DNA from: Marivibrio sp040218065
GTDB taxonomy: Bacteria > Pseudomonadota > Alphaproteobacteria > UBA8366 > Aestuariispiraceae
DNA: 64,000 nt
Assembly: GCF_040218065.1 (NCBI RefSeq)
Contig: NZ_JAVJQE010000015.1
Span: forward strand, 186,001-250,000
Direction: 5' to 3'
The translations under genes were made by a program, and so were the position numbers. This document shows positions 18,451-27,707 of this stretch, piece after piece. Numbering within the stretch: position 1 is the stretch's first letter; each line of letters opens with the position of its first letter. Below the pieces are notes generated by a model. The model did no database searches, was not told where the DNA came from, and saw nothing but the letters and a program-made list of their open reading frames with translations.

Positions 18451-20172
18451 ATGAGCGTGTTCGATCCGAAGCAGTTCGATTTCCTGTTCTACAAAACCGC
18501 GTTGGAGAAGGTGGGCGAAGGGGTGGTGGTGGTCGACCGCCAGAGCCGCATTCTGTGGTCCAACAGCCTTGCGGCCGAGATCTTCCGCGCCCCGGGTCCG
18601 AGCTTGGCCGGATACGCGCTCGACGACATCCTGCCGCAGGCCCATCGCGCGCAGCATGCGGACTACATCGACCGCTTCTTCGAGGGGTCGCGCTCGCGCA
18701 TCATCGGTCAGGGTCGCAACGTCACGGGCCGCGCGTTCGACGAGAGGCCGTTGGAGCTCTACGTCAACGTCACCCACATGACGCTCGACGGACGCGACAT
18801 CTTTCTGACGGTCGTGCGCGACGTGTCGATGGAGCGCGAGTTCCAACGCTCCATGCACCACCGCAGCGTCTACGACTTCATCACCCAGCTGCTCAATCGC
18901 GAAGGCTTCATGGCCGCCGGCCGCCAACGCCACATCGAGGCGGCGCTTGACGGCGCGCCCTTGTGGCTCGGCGTGCTCAACGTCTCGGGCGTCGGCAAGA
19001 TCAATCAATGGATCGGCTACGAGGCCGGCGATCTGGCGCTGCACGAGATCGGCGTGCGGATGGCCGATCATTTCCCGGAGCCAGCGATCCTCGGCCGGGT
19101 CGACGGCAATGAGTTCGCGGTCCTCCTGCCGGTCGATCGAGCGCCGCGCTCGCCCGAGGCCTTTGCGGCCGCCGCCCGCGCGATCGGCCGCGACATCGAC
19201 GTCGGCGGCCGTCACATCGACATTCGCTTCACGGGCGGCGCGGCCTTCAGCGCGGACGGGCCGATCGGCGAGCCCTTTGTCGACTTCTTCGCCCGGGCCC
19301 GAACCGCCCTGCGAGAGGCGCGGATCGCGCCTCCGGCGTCGGGCGTGCGGTTCTACGATTCCGATCTTGATCGGCGCGAACACATCGCGCGGGCGCTGGA
19401 AGACGGGCTGGTCCACGCGCTGGCCCGCGACGAATTCTTCATCCAGGTGCAGCCCAAGGTGGACATGGACCGCCGCACGGCCGGTTACGAGGCGCTGTTG
19501 CGGTGGCGCACCGCCGACGGCGAGCTGGTCTCCCCGGCCGACTTCATCCCGCTCGCCGAAGCGAACGGAACGATCCGGCTGATCGGATTGTGGGTCTTCC
19601 AGCAGGTCTGCCGGCTGGCCGCGGCGGAGGATTTCGCCGGCCGAGACTTGCGCATCTCCGTCAACCTGTCGCCCCGTCAGATGGAGCAGGAAGCCTTGCC
19701 GGAGATGCTCGCCAAGATCTGCGCCGACAGCGGCTGCGATCCCGCGGTGATCGAGTTGGAAGTGACGGAAAGCTGGGCCGTCCAGGATTACGAGCGCGGC
19801 TCAGGCGTGCTCGAAGCGCTGAAAGCCAAGGGATTCGGCGTCAGCCTCGACGATTTCGGCACCGGCTACTCCTCGCTCTCGGCGCTGGTCCGCCTGCCCG
19901 TCGACGTCATCAAGATCGACCGCTCGCTCCTGCCGAGCGACGCGGCCCACGATCCCGAGGCCGCCAAACTGCTCGGCGCGACGATCGATCTGTGCCGGGC
20001 CTTGGGCCGCGAGGTGTTGGTCGAGGGCGTCGAGAGCGAAGACCAGTTCCGCCTGCTGGCCGAGCTCGATTGCGATCTCGCCCAAGGATATCTGTTCGGG
20101 CGCCCGCAGGATTACGCGCGCTGCGCCGCGGCTGTCGATCCGGCGCCCGATCTCGCCTACGCGGGCGGCTGA
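18451..20172 (+). CDS. PAS - degenerate GGDEF - EAL phosphodiesterase
   Basis: 573 residues. A PAS domain (about 15-130), a GGDEF-fold domain (about 135-300) whose signature is DGNEF (218-222) instead of GGDEF and so is unlikely to make c-di-GMP, then an EAL domain (about 312-565). EAL residues look complete: E347 in YEALLRW, N405 in NLSPRQ, E437/E440 in ELEVTES, D467-D468 in LDDFGTGYSS, K488 in VIKID, E525 in VEGVE and Q545 in QGYLFGRP. Predicted c-di-GMP phosphodiesterase, with the degenerate domain perhaps a GTP or regulatory module. Start at ATG 18451; no membrane segment. Confidence 0.9.
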   Translation: MSVFDPKQFDFLFYKTALEKVGEGVVVVDRQSRILWSNSLAAEIFRAPGPSLAGYALDDILPQAHRAQHADYIDRFFEGSRSRIIGQGRNVTGRAFDERPLELYVNVTHMTLDGRDIFLTVVRDVSMEREFQRSMHHRSVYDFITQLLNREGFMAAGRQRHIEAALDGAPLWLGVLNVSGVGKINQWIGYEAGDLALHEIGVRMADHFPEPAILGRVDGNEFAVLLPVDRAPRSPEAFAAAARAIGRDIDVGGRHIDIRFTGGAAFSADGPIGEPFVDFFARARTALREARIAPPASGVRFYDSDLDRREHIARALEDGLVHALARDEFFIQVQPKVDMDRRTAGYEALLRWRTADGELVSPADFIPLAEANGTIRLIGLWVFQQVCRLAAAEDFAGRDLRISVNLSPRQMEQEALPEMLAKICADSGCDPAVIELEVTESWAVQDYERGSGVLEALKAKGFGVSLDDFGTGYSSLSALVRLPVDVIKIDRSLLPSDAAHDPEAAKLLGATIDLCRALGREVLVEGVESEDQFRLLAELDCDLAQGYLFGRPQDYARCAAAVDPAPDLAYAGG

Positions 20173-20209
20173 CCGGCGCGCCCGGCTTGTTCGATCGGCC
20201 GAGAGGCGT

Positions 20210-21163
20210 ATGTTGTGCGCCGTTATGACAGCAACCCCTTCCGACAGCCCGAACTCCGCCGCCTCGAGCGCGCCTTCCGCGCCGGGCCCCTCCGCGCCGG
20301 GCCCCTCCGCGCCGGGCGAAGCGCTCGCCGACCGCAACCGCCCGCCGCCCGGCACGCGCCGGCGCCTGTCTAAGGCGCTCGGACCGCGCCGTTTCGGCCG
20401 GGTCAACTGGCTCGGCCTTTGGAGCCTCTATCTGAAAGAGGTGCGGCGTTTCATGAATGTCGCGACGCAGACGGTCGCTGCCCCGGTGGTGACGACGCTG
20501 CTGTTCCTGGCGATCTTCACGCTGGCGCTCGGCCGGTCGGTGGAGACGGTGCAGGGCGTCACCTTCTCGCAGTTCCTGGCCCCGGGGCTCATCATGATGG
20601 CGATGGTCCAGAACGCCTTCGCCAACACCTCCAGCTCGTTGGTGATCTCCAAGATCCAGGGCAACATCGTCGACGTGCTGATGCCGCCGATCAACGAGAC
20701 CGAATTCGTCGTCGCCTACGCCGCCGCCGGCATGACCCGCGGGCTGGTGGTCGGCGCGTCCGTCGGGATCGTGATGGCCTTCTTCGTGACGGTGGAGATC
20801 CACCATTTGTGGGCCGTGCTGTTTTTCTCGACGGCGGCCTCGCTGATGCTCTCCTCGATCGGGATCATCGCCGGCATCTGGGCCGACAAGTTCGACCATA
20901 TGGCGGCGATCACGAATTTCGTCATCACGCCCTTCGCGTTCCTGTCCGGGACGTTCTATTCGATCGAGCGGCTGCCGCAGCCGTTCTACGACATCGCCCA
21001 TCTGAACCCGTTCTTCTACATGATCGACGGTTTCCGCTACGGCTTCATCGACAGCTCCGACGCGAGTCCGTGGCTCGGCGTCGCGGTGATGAGCGCGATC
21101 AACATCGCCCTGCTCGTCACCTCATGGATGCTGGTGCGGCGCGGCTGGAAGCTGAAGGCCTGA
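20210..21163 (+). CDS. ABC-2 type exporter permease (first paralogue)
   Basis: 317 residues. About 65 residues of Pro/Ala/Ser-rich cytoplasmic N-terminus with 15-bp DNA repeats (20281-20318, encoding PGPSA units) precede a six-helix ABC-2 membrane domain. NWLGLWSLYLKEVRRF leads into the first helix; PFAFLSGTFYSIERLP and NPFFYMIDGFRYGF match the YadH family. GAGAGG just before ATG 20210 supports that start; ATG 20225 is possible. Followed 13 bp later by a second permease gene. Confidence 0.88.
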   Translation: MLCAVMTATPSDSPNSAASSAPSAPGPSAPGPSAPGEALADRNRPPPGTRRRLSKALGPRRFGRVNWLGLWSLYLKEVRRFMNVATQTVAAPVVTTLLFLAIFTLALGRSVETVQGVTFSQFLAPGLIMMAMVQNAFANTSSSLVISKIQGNIVDVLMPPINETEFVVAYAAAGMTRGLVVGASVGIVMAFFVTVEIHHLWAVLFFSTAASLMLSSIGIIAGIWADKFDHMAAITNFVITPFAFLSGTFYSIERLPQPFYDIAHLNPFFYMIDGFRYGFIDSSDASPWLGVAVMSAINIALLVTSWMLVRRGWKLKA

Positions 21164-21176
21164 GGAGCGCGCGCGC

Positions 21177-22013
21177 ATGGCCGAGGCCGGCCGCCCCGTC
21201 ACCCCCCGCCCCGTCAGCCCCCGCCCCGTCACGCGACGTTTCGGGCCCGTCAACTGGCTGGGCGTCGCAAGCCTCGTCCGGCGGGAGATAAAGCGTGAAT
21301 GGCGCTTCTTCGGGGTCGCCATTCTGGGACCCGCGCTGCAGGCGAGCCTGTTCGCCGCCGTCTTCACCCTGGCCGCGGGCGAGGCCGTTCCGACGCTCGG
21401 CGGGATCGGATTCTTCGACTTTCTGGCGCCGGGGCTGGTGATGGCCGCGATCATGCAGCGGGCCTTCGAATGCACCGCCTACACGCTGATGTTCGACAAG
21501 CTGGAGGCGGCGATCGAGGACCTGCTGAGCGCGCCGATGACGCCGGCGGAGATTCTGGCGGGTTGGATTGCGTCCGCCTTCGCGATCACCGGAGGCGTCG
21601 GGCTGACGGTCGCGTTGGCGATGGCGCTGTTCGGCCTCGACTGGCCGGCGCATCCGCTCTTGGCGCTCTGGTTCGTCGCCTGCGCCATGCTGCTGTTCGC
21701 CGCGGCCGGGGTGATCGCCGCGATCGTCTCGGAGAAATGGGACGGGCTGTCGGGCAAGGAGACCTTCGTGCTGCTGCCGCTGATCTTCCTGTCCGGCGCC
21801 TTCTTCCCCTTGGAGGCGGTGCCGGACGGAGCGTGGCGCGCCGCCTTCCAGGCCAACCCGATCCTCTATCTGATCGACGGCTTTCGCTTCGCCATGATCG
21901 GACGCTCGAGCGTCGATCCGGCGACGGCCGCCAGCGTCGCCCTCGTCGCGGCGATCGCCATGACGGCCGCGGCCCATGCGCTGTTCCGCAGCGGCTACAA
22001 GATCAAGCCGTAA
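21177..22013 (+). CDS. ABC-2 type exporter permease (second paralogue)
   Basis: 278 residues, paralogous to the preceding gene (shared FGPVNWLGVASLVRREIKRE entry, FLSGAFFPLEAVP, NPILYLIDGFRF). The N-terminus again carries a short 15-bp repeat encoding PRPVT/PRPVS. GAGGAG lies before ATG 21177. Two different permeases in tandem suggest a heterodimeric membrane domain using the ATPase encoded at 14613-15641, though this pairing is inferred. Confidence 0.88.
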   Translation: MAEAGRPVTPRPVSPRPVTRRFGPVNWLGVASLVRREIKREWRFFGVAILGPALQASLFAAVFTLAAGEAVPTLGGIGFFDFLAPGLVMAAIMQRAFECTAYTLMFDKLEAAIEDLLSAPMTPAEILAGWIASAFAITGGVGLTVALAMALFGLDWPAHPLLALWFVACAMLLFAAAGVIAAIVSEKWDGLSGKETFVLLPLIFLSGAFFPLEAVPDGAWRAAFQANPILYLIDGFRFAMIGRSSVDPATAASVALVAAIAMTAAAHALFRSGYKIKP

Positions 22014-22025
22014 GAGGCGCCGCGT

Positions 22026-22325
22026 CTAGGCGAACCGCGCGGCGGCGTTGTTCATGAAGCGCGCCAGCTCCGCGTCGAGTTCGGTCAGCCCGCCCGCGTC
22101 ATGGGTCGACAGCGTGACGTCGACCGTATTGTAGACGTTGAACCACTCGGGATGGTGATCCATTTTCTCCGCCTTCAACGCGCAATGCGTCATGAAGCCG
22201 AAGGCTTGGTTGAAAGTTTTGAACTTGAACGTCTTTTTGATGGCGTCGGGGTCCGACTGAACCTCCCACCCCTCCAGCTTGGCGAGCGTCTCGTCGCGCG
22301 CGGCGCCAGTCAGCTTCTCGGCCAT
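22026..22325 (-). CDS. phhB: 4a-hydroxytetrahydrobiopterin dehydratase
   Basis: 99-residue pterin-4a-carbinolamine dehydratase, which recycles pterin cofactor for aromatic hydroxylases. The active-site signature is KMDHHPEWFNVYNTVDVTLSTHD. AGGAG is placed correctly before ATG 22325, which decides the start over a longer frame. No phenylalanine hydroxylase gene is nearby. Divergent from the metallopeptidase gene. Confidence 0.93.
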   Translation of the reverse strand: MAEKLTGAARDETLAKLEGWEVQSDPDAIKKTFKFKTFNQAFGFMTHCALKAEKMDHHPEWFNVYNTVDVTLSTHDAGGLTELDAELARFMNNAAARFA

Positions 22326-22414
22326 GGATGCTCCTTGACGGTTTTGACGGTTCGGTGACGTGCTCGGCGCGCCGTTGCTGGACGCGCCCCCTCGTCCTCC
22401 CATATAAGCGCGCG

Positions 22415-22852
22415 ATGAGCGACGAAAACCTCCCCCCTGAGACGACGCAGCCCTCGGCCCAAGGAGCGCCGCCCAGTCTCGACGATCTTGAGCGGCTCGC
22501 GCGTCGCGCCCTGCGGGGTCTGCCGGCGGCTTTCGCCCAGCATCTGGGCGACATCGTCTTTCGCGTCGACGAATTCCCGAGCGACGACGTGCTCGACGAG
22601 TTGGGCCTGGAAAGCCCCTTCGAGCTTATGGGTCTCTATCAGGGGGTCGATCTGGCCAGCAAGTCCGTCGCCGACCCGGCGCCCGAACCGGATATGATCT
22701 TCCTCTACCGCCGCCCGATCCTCGATTACTGGTGCGAGACCGGCGAGGACCTCGCCCATTTGGTGGCTCATGTCGTGATCCATGAGATCGGCCACCATTG
22801 GGGGCTGAGCGACGAGGACATGGAGCGCATCGAGGCGGCGGGAGAAGAGTGA
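22415..22852 (+). CDS. Zincin-like metallopeptidase (COG3824 type)
   Basis: 145 residues. The zinc motif is H123-E124-x-x-H127 in VIHEIGHHWGLSD, near the C-terminus as usual for this small family. IFLYRRPILDYWC upstream is also conserved in it. No signal peptide. Substrate unknown; the family is known for its fold rather than for a proven reaction. Confidence 0.85.
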   Translation: MSDENLPPETTQPSAQGAPPSLDDLERLARRALRGLPAAFAQHLGDIVFRVDEFPSDDVLDELGLESPFELMGLYQGVDLASKSVADPAPEPDMIFLYRRPILDYWCETGEDLAHLVAHVVIHEIGHHWGLSDEDMERIEAAGEE

Positions 22853-23094
22853 GCGGCGCCGCGAGCCCCCGAACGCCGTTGAGGCCGCTTGACCATCCCC
22901 GATGAGAAGGCCGTCTTCCTGTCAGCACGGGTCGCCGGCCGGCCCCGCCTGGCCGCCGGGCCGCCCCGGCGGCCTCAAACAGGGATGTCGCGCCCGGCGG
23001 CCGACAGGCCGGCGCGGGCTCCCGCCCGAAGCGCACGCGCGCCGCCTGGGCTGCTGACGCCGCCCCTGCGAAACGGGACGGCGCCCCCGCGCCC

Positions 23095-23562
23095 TCAGGC
23101 CGCGTGGCTGGAGGTCTGCGCTTCGGTGAGCAGGCCGTAGAGCGCGTCCGCCTTGTCCGAACCGCGCAGCTTCTCGCAGGTCTGGCGGTCGCGCAGCAGG
23201 CGGGAGACGCGGGCCAAGGCCTTGAGGTGGTCGGCCCCCGCCCCTTCCGGCGCCAACAGCAGGAAGATCAGGTCGACCGGTTCGTCATCGATCGAATCGA
23301 AGTCGATCGGCTTCTCGAGCCGCGCGAAGAGCCCCTGGAGGCGATCGAGACCCGCGAGCTTGCCGTGCGGAATCGCGACGCCCGCGCCCACGCCGGTGCT
23401 GCCCAGGCGCTCGCGCTCCAGCAGCACGTCGAAAATACGACGCTCCTCCAGCCCGGTCGCCGCCGCGGCGCGCTTCGCCAGCTCCTGCAACGCCTGCTTT
23501 TTGGAGGCGACGTTCAGGGTCTCGATCACGCACTCGGCGCTCAACAGGTCGCTGATGTCCAT
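23095..23562 (-). CDS. ptsN: PTS IIA component, nitrogen-regulatory (EIIA-Ntr)
   Basis: 155 residues, mannitol/fructose-type IIA fold. The phospho-acceptor is H66 in GVAIPHGKL; LLAPEGAGADHLKALARVSRLLRD is typical. AGGTGAG precedes ATG 23562. It ends the lpt-rpoN-hpf-ptsN block and presumably receives phosphate from EI-Ntr/NPr encoded elsewhere, regulating nitrogen and potassium metabolism. Confidence 0.94.
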   Translation of the reverse strand: MDISDLLSAECVIETLNVASKKQALQELAKRAAAATGLEERRIFDVLLERERLGSTGVGAGVAIPHGKLAGLDRLQGLFARLEKPIDFDSIDDEPVDLIFLLLAPEGAGADHLKALARVSRLLRDRQTCEKLRGSDKADALYGLLTEAQTSSHAA

Positions 23563-23696
23563 CGTTCTCACCTAATCGCGCTGTAGCGCGGCCATATGGC
23601 CGTCCGCCGACGAAAGCGCAACCCCAAGCGTCGTCGCCCGGCGGTCTGCGCGCGAAGCGAGACGGGACGCGCTTGGCGCGCCCCTCTCAAGCCGGC

Positions 23697-24299
23697 TCAA
23701 TCGCCCGAGCCTCGCTCTCCGGGAACCAGTTTCGGATCCACCCAGCCGTAATTTCCGTCGGCGCGCTGATAGACCATGTTGAGGCCGCCCGTCTTCGAGT
23801 TGCGGAACAGCAGCGCGGGCGCGCCGGCCAGATCAAGGCGCATCGTCGCCTCGCCGACCGTCATGCTTTCCACCTGGGTCGGCGTTTCGGCCACGATGAT
23901 CGGCTCGGCCGGCGGCGCGGAGTCGTCCTCGCCCTCTTCCTCGGGACGCTCGGCCTCCAGGATGTATTGCAGCGCGGGCACCGCTTCGGCGGTGGACAGT
24001 TTCTGCTTGTGGTCGCGCAGCCGGCGCTTGTGCCGACGCAGGCGCTTCAGCACATGCTCGGCCGCCTCCTCATAGGCGGCGTATGCGTCGCCGCCCTCGC
24101 CGTGGCCCTGCACCTCGACGCGCTTGGAGACATGCGCGTGGATGTCGACGGTGAAGCTGTGGCCTTCCTTCGAGATCGTGACCGTCACGTCGGTCGTGTT
24201 GTCGAAGTACTTGCCGATCGAGTCCGGCAGGTGCTCTTCGATATGCGTGCGCAGCGCGTCGCCCACATCGACCTGTTTGCCTTTGATGGATAGCTGCAT
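23697..24299 (-). CDS. hpf: Ribosome hibernation promoting factor, long form
   Basis: 200 residues: an N-terminal S30AE domain (MQLSIKGKQVDVGDALRTHI, DVTVTISKEGHSFTVDIHA, LKRLRRHKRRLRDHK) and a C-terminal dimerisation domain (VGEATMRLDLAGAPALLFRN, YGWVDPK) joined by an acidic linker. The long form dimerises 70S ribosomes into 100S particles in stationary phase. AGGAG sits before ATG 24299. In line with the family, it lies between rpoN and ptsN. Confidence 0.94.
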   Translation of the reverse strand: MQLSIKGKQVDVGDALRTHIEEHLPDSIGKYFDNTTDVTVTISKEGHSFTVDIHAHVSKRVEVQGHGEGGDAYAAYEEAAEHVLKRLRRHKRRLRDHKQKLSTAEAVPALQYILEAERPEEEGEDDSAPPAEPIIVAETPTQVESMTVGEATMRLDLAGAPALLFRNSKTGGLNMVYQRADGNYGWVDPKLVPGERGSGD

Positions 24300-24690
24300 G
24301 GCGCTCCTGACCAATCCTTTGTTCTTCACCACCGGTTTCGCGTCGTGACCGGGCGCCCGGGACTCCGGACAACGTCTCCCCCGCCCCCAGTCGTCCAAGG
24401 CCCCGACCCCGCGCGACGCGGCTTTAGCAGCGCCGCGGGCGGAGCTCGTTCCTCCGGCCCGCCGCACGGCGCCCCTGCATGGTATCACAGCAGACGGCCC
24501 TTGATAGGGGCCGCGCGACAGGCGAGGGCGCGTGTGCGGAAACGGCCTGCGCTTTGGTCCGGCGCTGTTCGCTTGCCGTCCCCAACCGGCGTGCGTCATC
24601 CCGCGCCCGGCGCAGCGAGAGCGAGCGGCGGCGGAAGCTACTGAGCGGACCTTGGCGCGTCAAGCGCTCTGCAGCGCGCCGGCGGCGCGA
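24300..24690. other. rpoN-hpf intergenic region
   Basis: 391 bp with no supportable gene. It should hold an hpf promoter on the minus strand, but I see no convincing -35/-10 or -24/-12 pair. Short frames here are shadows without homology or ribosome sites. Confidence 0.5.
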
Positions 24691-26205
24691 TCAAATCGCC
24701 GCTTTCTTGGCGCGCCGCCGATGCACGGAGGAGGGGATGCGCATCGCCTCGCGGTATTTGGCCACCGTGCGCCGCGCGATGTCCACGCCCTCCTCGCGCA
24801 GCAGCTCCACCAGCCTATCGTCTGAGAGCACGGCGTCGGCGGGTTCCGCGTCGATCAGACTGCGGATGCGATGGCGCACGGATTCGGCCGAATGGGTCTG
24901 ATCGCCGGCCGTGCCGGCGATCGCGGTGGTGAAGAAGTATTTGAGCTCGAACAGGCCGCGCGGGCTGGCGATGTACTTGTTGGAGGTGACCCGACTGACG
25001 GTCGATTCGTGCATCTCGATGGCCTCAGCGATGTCGCGCAGCACCAACGGCTTCAGATGCGAGACGCCGTGCCGGAAGAAGGCGTCCTGCTGGCGCACCA
25101 GTTCGCTCGACACCTTGAGGATCGTCGCGGCGCGCTGGTGCAGGCTCTTGACCAGCCAGTTGGCCGTCTGCAGACGCTCGGAGAGATACTCCTTGTCTTT
25201 CCGCTCGCGCATGTCGCCGGCGATGCGGGCGTAGAAGCGCTCGTTCACCAGCACCTTCGGCAGAGCGTCGGGGTTCAGTTCGACGATCCAGTCCCCTTGC
25301 GGCCCGCGCTGCATCAACACGTCCGGCGTCACGGGCTCGGCCGCCGCCGCCCCGTGGGTGACGCCGGGTTTCGGGTCCAGCGCGCGGATTTCGCGCGCCA
25401 TCTCCGCCAGATCCTCGCCGTCGACGCCGCACAGACGCATCAGCTTCTGCCGCTCGCCGCGCGCCAGCAGCTCCAGATTGTCGAGCAGCGCGGCCATCGC
25501 CGGATCGAACCGGTTCAGCTCGATCAGCTGCAACTTCAGGCATTCCGCCAGATCGCGGGCGAACAGGCCGGCCGGCTCGAAGCGCTGGAGTTTCGCCAGC
25601 ACCGTCTCCACCGCGTCGAGCGACGCGCCCAGCAGCTCGGCGATCTCCGCCAGATCGGCGCGCAGATAGCCCGCCTCATCCAGCGATTCGATCAAGTGCA
25701 GCCCGATCAATCGCTCCGCTGGGTCGGGGACGTCCATCTGCAGCTGCTCGATCAGCCGGTCCTGGAGCGTCACCTCGCCGGCGAGCGTCTCCTCCAGGTT
25801 AGGAAGCGCATCGTCGAAGCCGCCGCCCCCGCTCGCGCCCGACGCGCCGGCCAACGCGCCGGGGCCGGCGATGTCGGCCTCGAAATCGGCCGTCACGTCG
25901 CCGTCGACGGGCGCGTCGTCGGCGCCCGTGATGCGGTCGCCGGCCAAGATCTCGGAGGAGTCCATCTCGGTACGATCCGGCGCGGCGTCGGCGTGGCGGT
26001 CCGGGTCTTCGGCTTTGAGCCGGGCGTCCGCGGCTTCGCGCTGGCCCTCGTCGCGCTCGAGCAGCGGGTTGCGCTCCAGCTCCTCCTCCACGAAGGCCGC
26101 GAGGTCCTGGGCCGACAGTTGCAGCAGCTTGATCGCCTGCTGCAGCTGCGGGGTCATCACCAGCTGCTGCGACTGCCGAAGATCGAGGCGGGCGGTCAAC
26201 GACAT
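24691..26205 (-). CDS. rpoN: RNA polymerase sigma-54 factor
   Basis: 504 residues with the three classical regions: N-terminal glutamine-rich activator-interacting region (LRQSQQLVMTPQLQQAIKLL), an acidic linker (about 60-120), the core-binding domain, and the C-terminal helix-turn-helix plus the RpoN box read as ARRTVAKYRE. Needed for transcription from -24/-12 promoters with enhancer-binding ATPases. It follows lptB by 41 bp, as in most proteobacteria. Confidence 0.96.
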   Translation of the reverse strand: MSLTARLDLRQSQQLVMTPQLQQAIKLLQLSAQDLAAFVEEELERNPLLERDEGQREAADARLKAEDPDRHADAAPDRTEMDSSEILAGDRITGADDAPVDGDVTADFEADIAGPGALAGASGASGGGGFDDALPNLEETLAGEVTLQDRLIEQLQMDVPDPAERLIGLHLIESLDEAGYLRADLAEIAELLGASLDAVETVLAKLQRFEPAGLFARDLAECLKLQLIELNRFDPAMAALLDNLELLARGERQKLMRLCGVDGEDLAEMAREIRALDPKPGVTHGAAAAEPVTPDVLMQRGPQGDWIVELNPDALPKVLVNERFYARIAGDMRERKDKEYLSERLQTANWLVKSLHQRAATILKVSSELVRQQDAFFRHGVSHLKPLVLRDIAEAIEMHESTVSRVTSNKYIASPRGLFELKYFFTTAIAGTAGDQTHSAESVRHRIRSLIDAEPADAVLSDDRLVELLREEGVDIARRTVAKYREAMRIPSSVHRRRAKKAAI

Positions 26206-26246
26206 GGCGGGTCAGGCGCCTCCCCGCCTCGCGCCCGGCGCGGCGT

Positions 26247-27638
26247 TCACAGGCTGAACCGGTCGCCCAGATAGACGCGCCGGACCTCCTGATTGCCGAC
26301 GATCTCGTCCGGCGCCCCCTCCATCAGGACCGACCCCCCGTGCAGGATGTAGGCGCGATCGACGATGTCGAGCGTCTCGCGCACATTGTGGTCGGTGATC
26401 AGCACCCCGATGCCGCGATTCTTCAGGTGGCTGACCAGCTCGCGGATGTCGCGCACGGCGATCGGGTCGATGCCGGCCAGCGGCTCGTCCAACAGAACGA
26501 AATGCGGCTGACTGGCGAGCGCCCGCGCGATTTCGAGGCGCCGGCGCTCGCCGCCCGACAGCGCGATCGCCGGCGTGCGGCGCAGATGGCTGATGGAAAA
26601 TTCAGCCAACAGCCCTTCGAGCGCCGCCTCGCGACGGGTGCGGTCCTTTTCGATCAGCTCAAGCACCGCCAGGATGTTCTGCTCCACCGTCAGGCCGCGA
26701 AAGATGGAGGCCTCCTGGGGCAGATAGCCCACGCCCATGCGCGCGCGGCGGTACATCGGCAATTCCGTGACGTCCTGGCCGTCGAGATAGATTGAGCCGT
26801 AATCGGCCGAGATCAGGCCGGTCACGATGTAGAAGCAGGTGGTCTTGCCCGCGCCGTTGGGGCCGAGGAGCCCGACCGCCTCGCCGCGCTGGACGCTCAG
26901 CGAGACGTCGCGCAGAACCGGACGCTTCTTGAAGCTCTTGCCGATCGAGCGGATCTCGAGCCCGGCGTTCGCGGCGACCAGCGTCGGCCCGCGGCGCGGG
27001 CCCGCGTTCTCCGTCGGCTTGGCGGCGCGTATCGGCGTCGGCGGCTCGCTGCGCCGTTCCTCGATCCGCCGTCGATCGGCGCCGCGCCGGGCGTCCGCAG
27101 CTTCTCCCGGCGGATCGGCGGCGCTCGGCGCCTCGCGCGGGCGCGCGGGCGGCGCCGCGGGCGTCTGCGGGGATGTCTGTGGGGATCTCTGCGGAGATGT
27201 CTGGGATTTTGTCTGCGGGGACGCTCCGGGAGAGGGCGGTCGGGACGAGGATGCGGACGCGGGGCGCGCCGGGGGGGCGTCGTTCGCCGCCCGGGGCTCG
27301 GCCCGTCGGACCGGGGCGGCCTCGTCCGGCGCCGCCGGGGCGCCTGCGGGGCGATCGGTCGGGCGTTCCGCCGAGGAGTCCGCCGGGCGCTCGGCGGGCG
27401 GGCGGGGCCTTTCCTCCGACGCGGGGGCGTCGGGGCGCCCGGCGGGGCCGGCGCGCCGCAGCGGCGGCGGCGCGCCGAACCGGCCGTCGCGGCCGGGCGG
27501 GGCGGACAGCCGCGGCGCGCGCGGACGCCACGCGTCGGCCCGCTCCGCGCCCTCGCGTCGCTCCTGGCCGTCACGGGGATCCCTGTCGGGCCCGCGTCCG
27601 TCCTGTCCGTCTCCGCCGCCCTTGCGGGAGTCGCTCAT
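26247..27638 (-). CDS. lptB: LPS export ABC ATPase LptB with long disordered N-terminal extension
   Basis: 463 residues; typical LptB is about 240. Residues from about 224 form a normal LptB: Walker A GPNGAGKT (259-266), PQEASIFRGLTVEQN, signature LSGGERRR, Walker B VLLDEPLAGIDP and ITDHNVRET. The first roughly 220 residues are Pro/Arg/Ala-rich low complexity with SPQT repeats and no recognisable fold. AGGTGG before ATG 27638 supports translation of the whole extension. LptB powers LPS transport from the inner membrane with LptF/LptG (not in this window) and LptC/LptA encoded just upstream. Confidence 0.92.
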   Translation of the reverse strand: MSDSRKGGGDGQDGRGPDRDPRDGQERREGAERADAWRPRAPRLSAPPGRDGRFGAPPPLRRAGPAGRPDAPASEERPRPPAERPADSSAERPTDRPAGAPAAPDEAAPVRRAEPRAANDAPPARPASASSSRPPSPGASPQTKSQTSPQRSPQTSPQTPAAPPARPREAPSAADPPGEAADARRGADRRRIEERRSEPPTPIRAAKPTENAGPRRGPTLVAANAGLEIRSIGKSFKKRPVLRDVSLSVQRGEAVGLLGPNGAGKTTCFYIVTGLISADYGSIYLDGQDVTELPMYRRARMGVGYLPQEASIFRGLTVEQNILAVLELIEKDRTRREAALEGLLAEFSISHLRRTPAIALSGGERRRLEIARALASQPHFVLLDEPLAGIDPIAVRDIRELVSHLKNRGIGVLITDHNVRETLDIVDRAYILHGGSVLMEGAPDEIVGNQEVRRVYLGDRFSL

Positions 27639-27669
27639 CGACCGATCCACCTGGCCCCTGAGGCCATGC

Positions 27670-27701
27670 AAAAAACCTGCCTACTCAGAGTCTATCAGGT
27701 T
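27670..27701 (-). terminator. Terminator-like stem with T-run between lptA and lptB
   Basis: On the minus strand AACCTG pairs with CAGGTT across a 16-nt loop and is followed by a run of six T. It is positioned in the 69-bp lptA-lptB gap, which is unusually A+T-rich for this genome. A partial terminator or attenuator lowering lptB-rpoN expression relative to lptCA is possible; the stem is short. Confidence 0.4.
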
Positions 27702-27707
27702 CGTGCG

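Noticed and set aside
22889..23140. 83-residue plus-strand frame after the metallopeptidase
   Set aside because: Overlaps the ptsN gene antisense, Pro/Arg-rich, no ribosome site of note.
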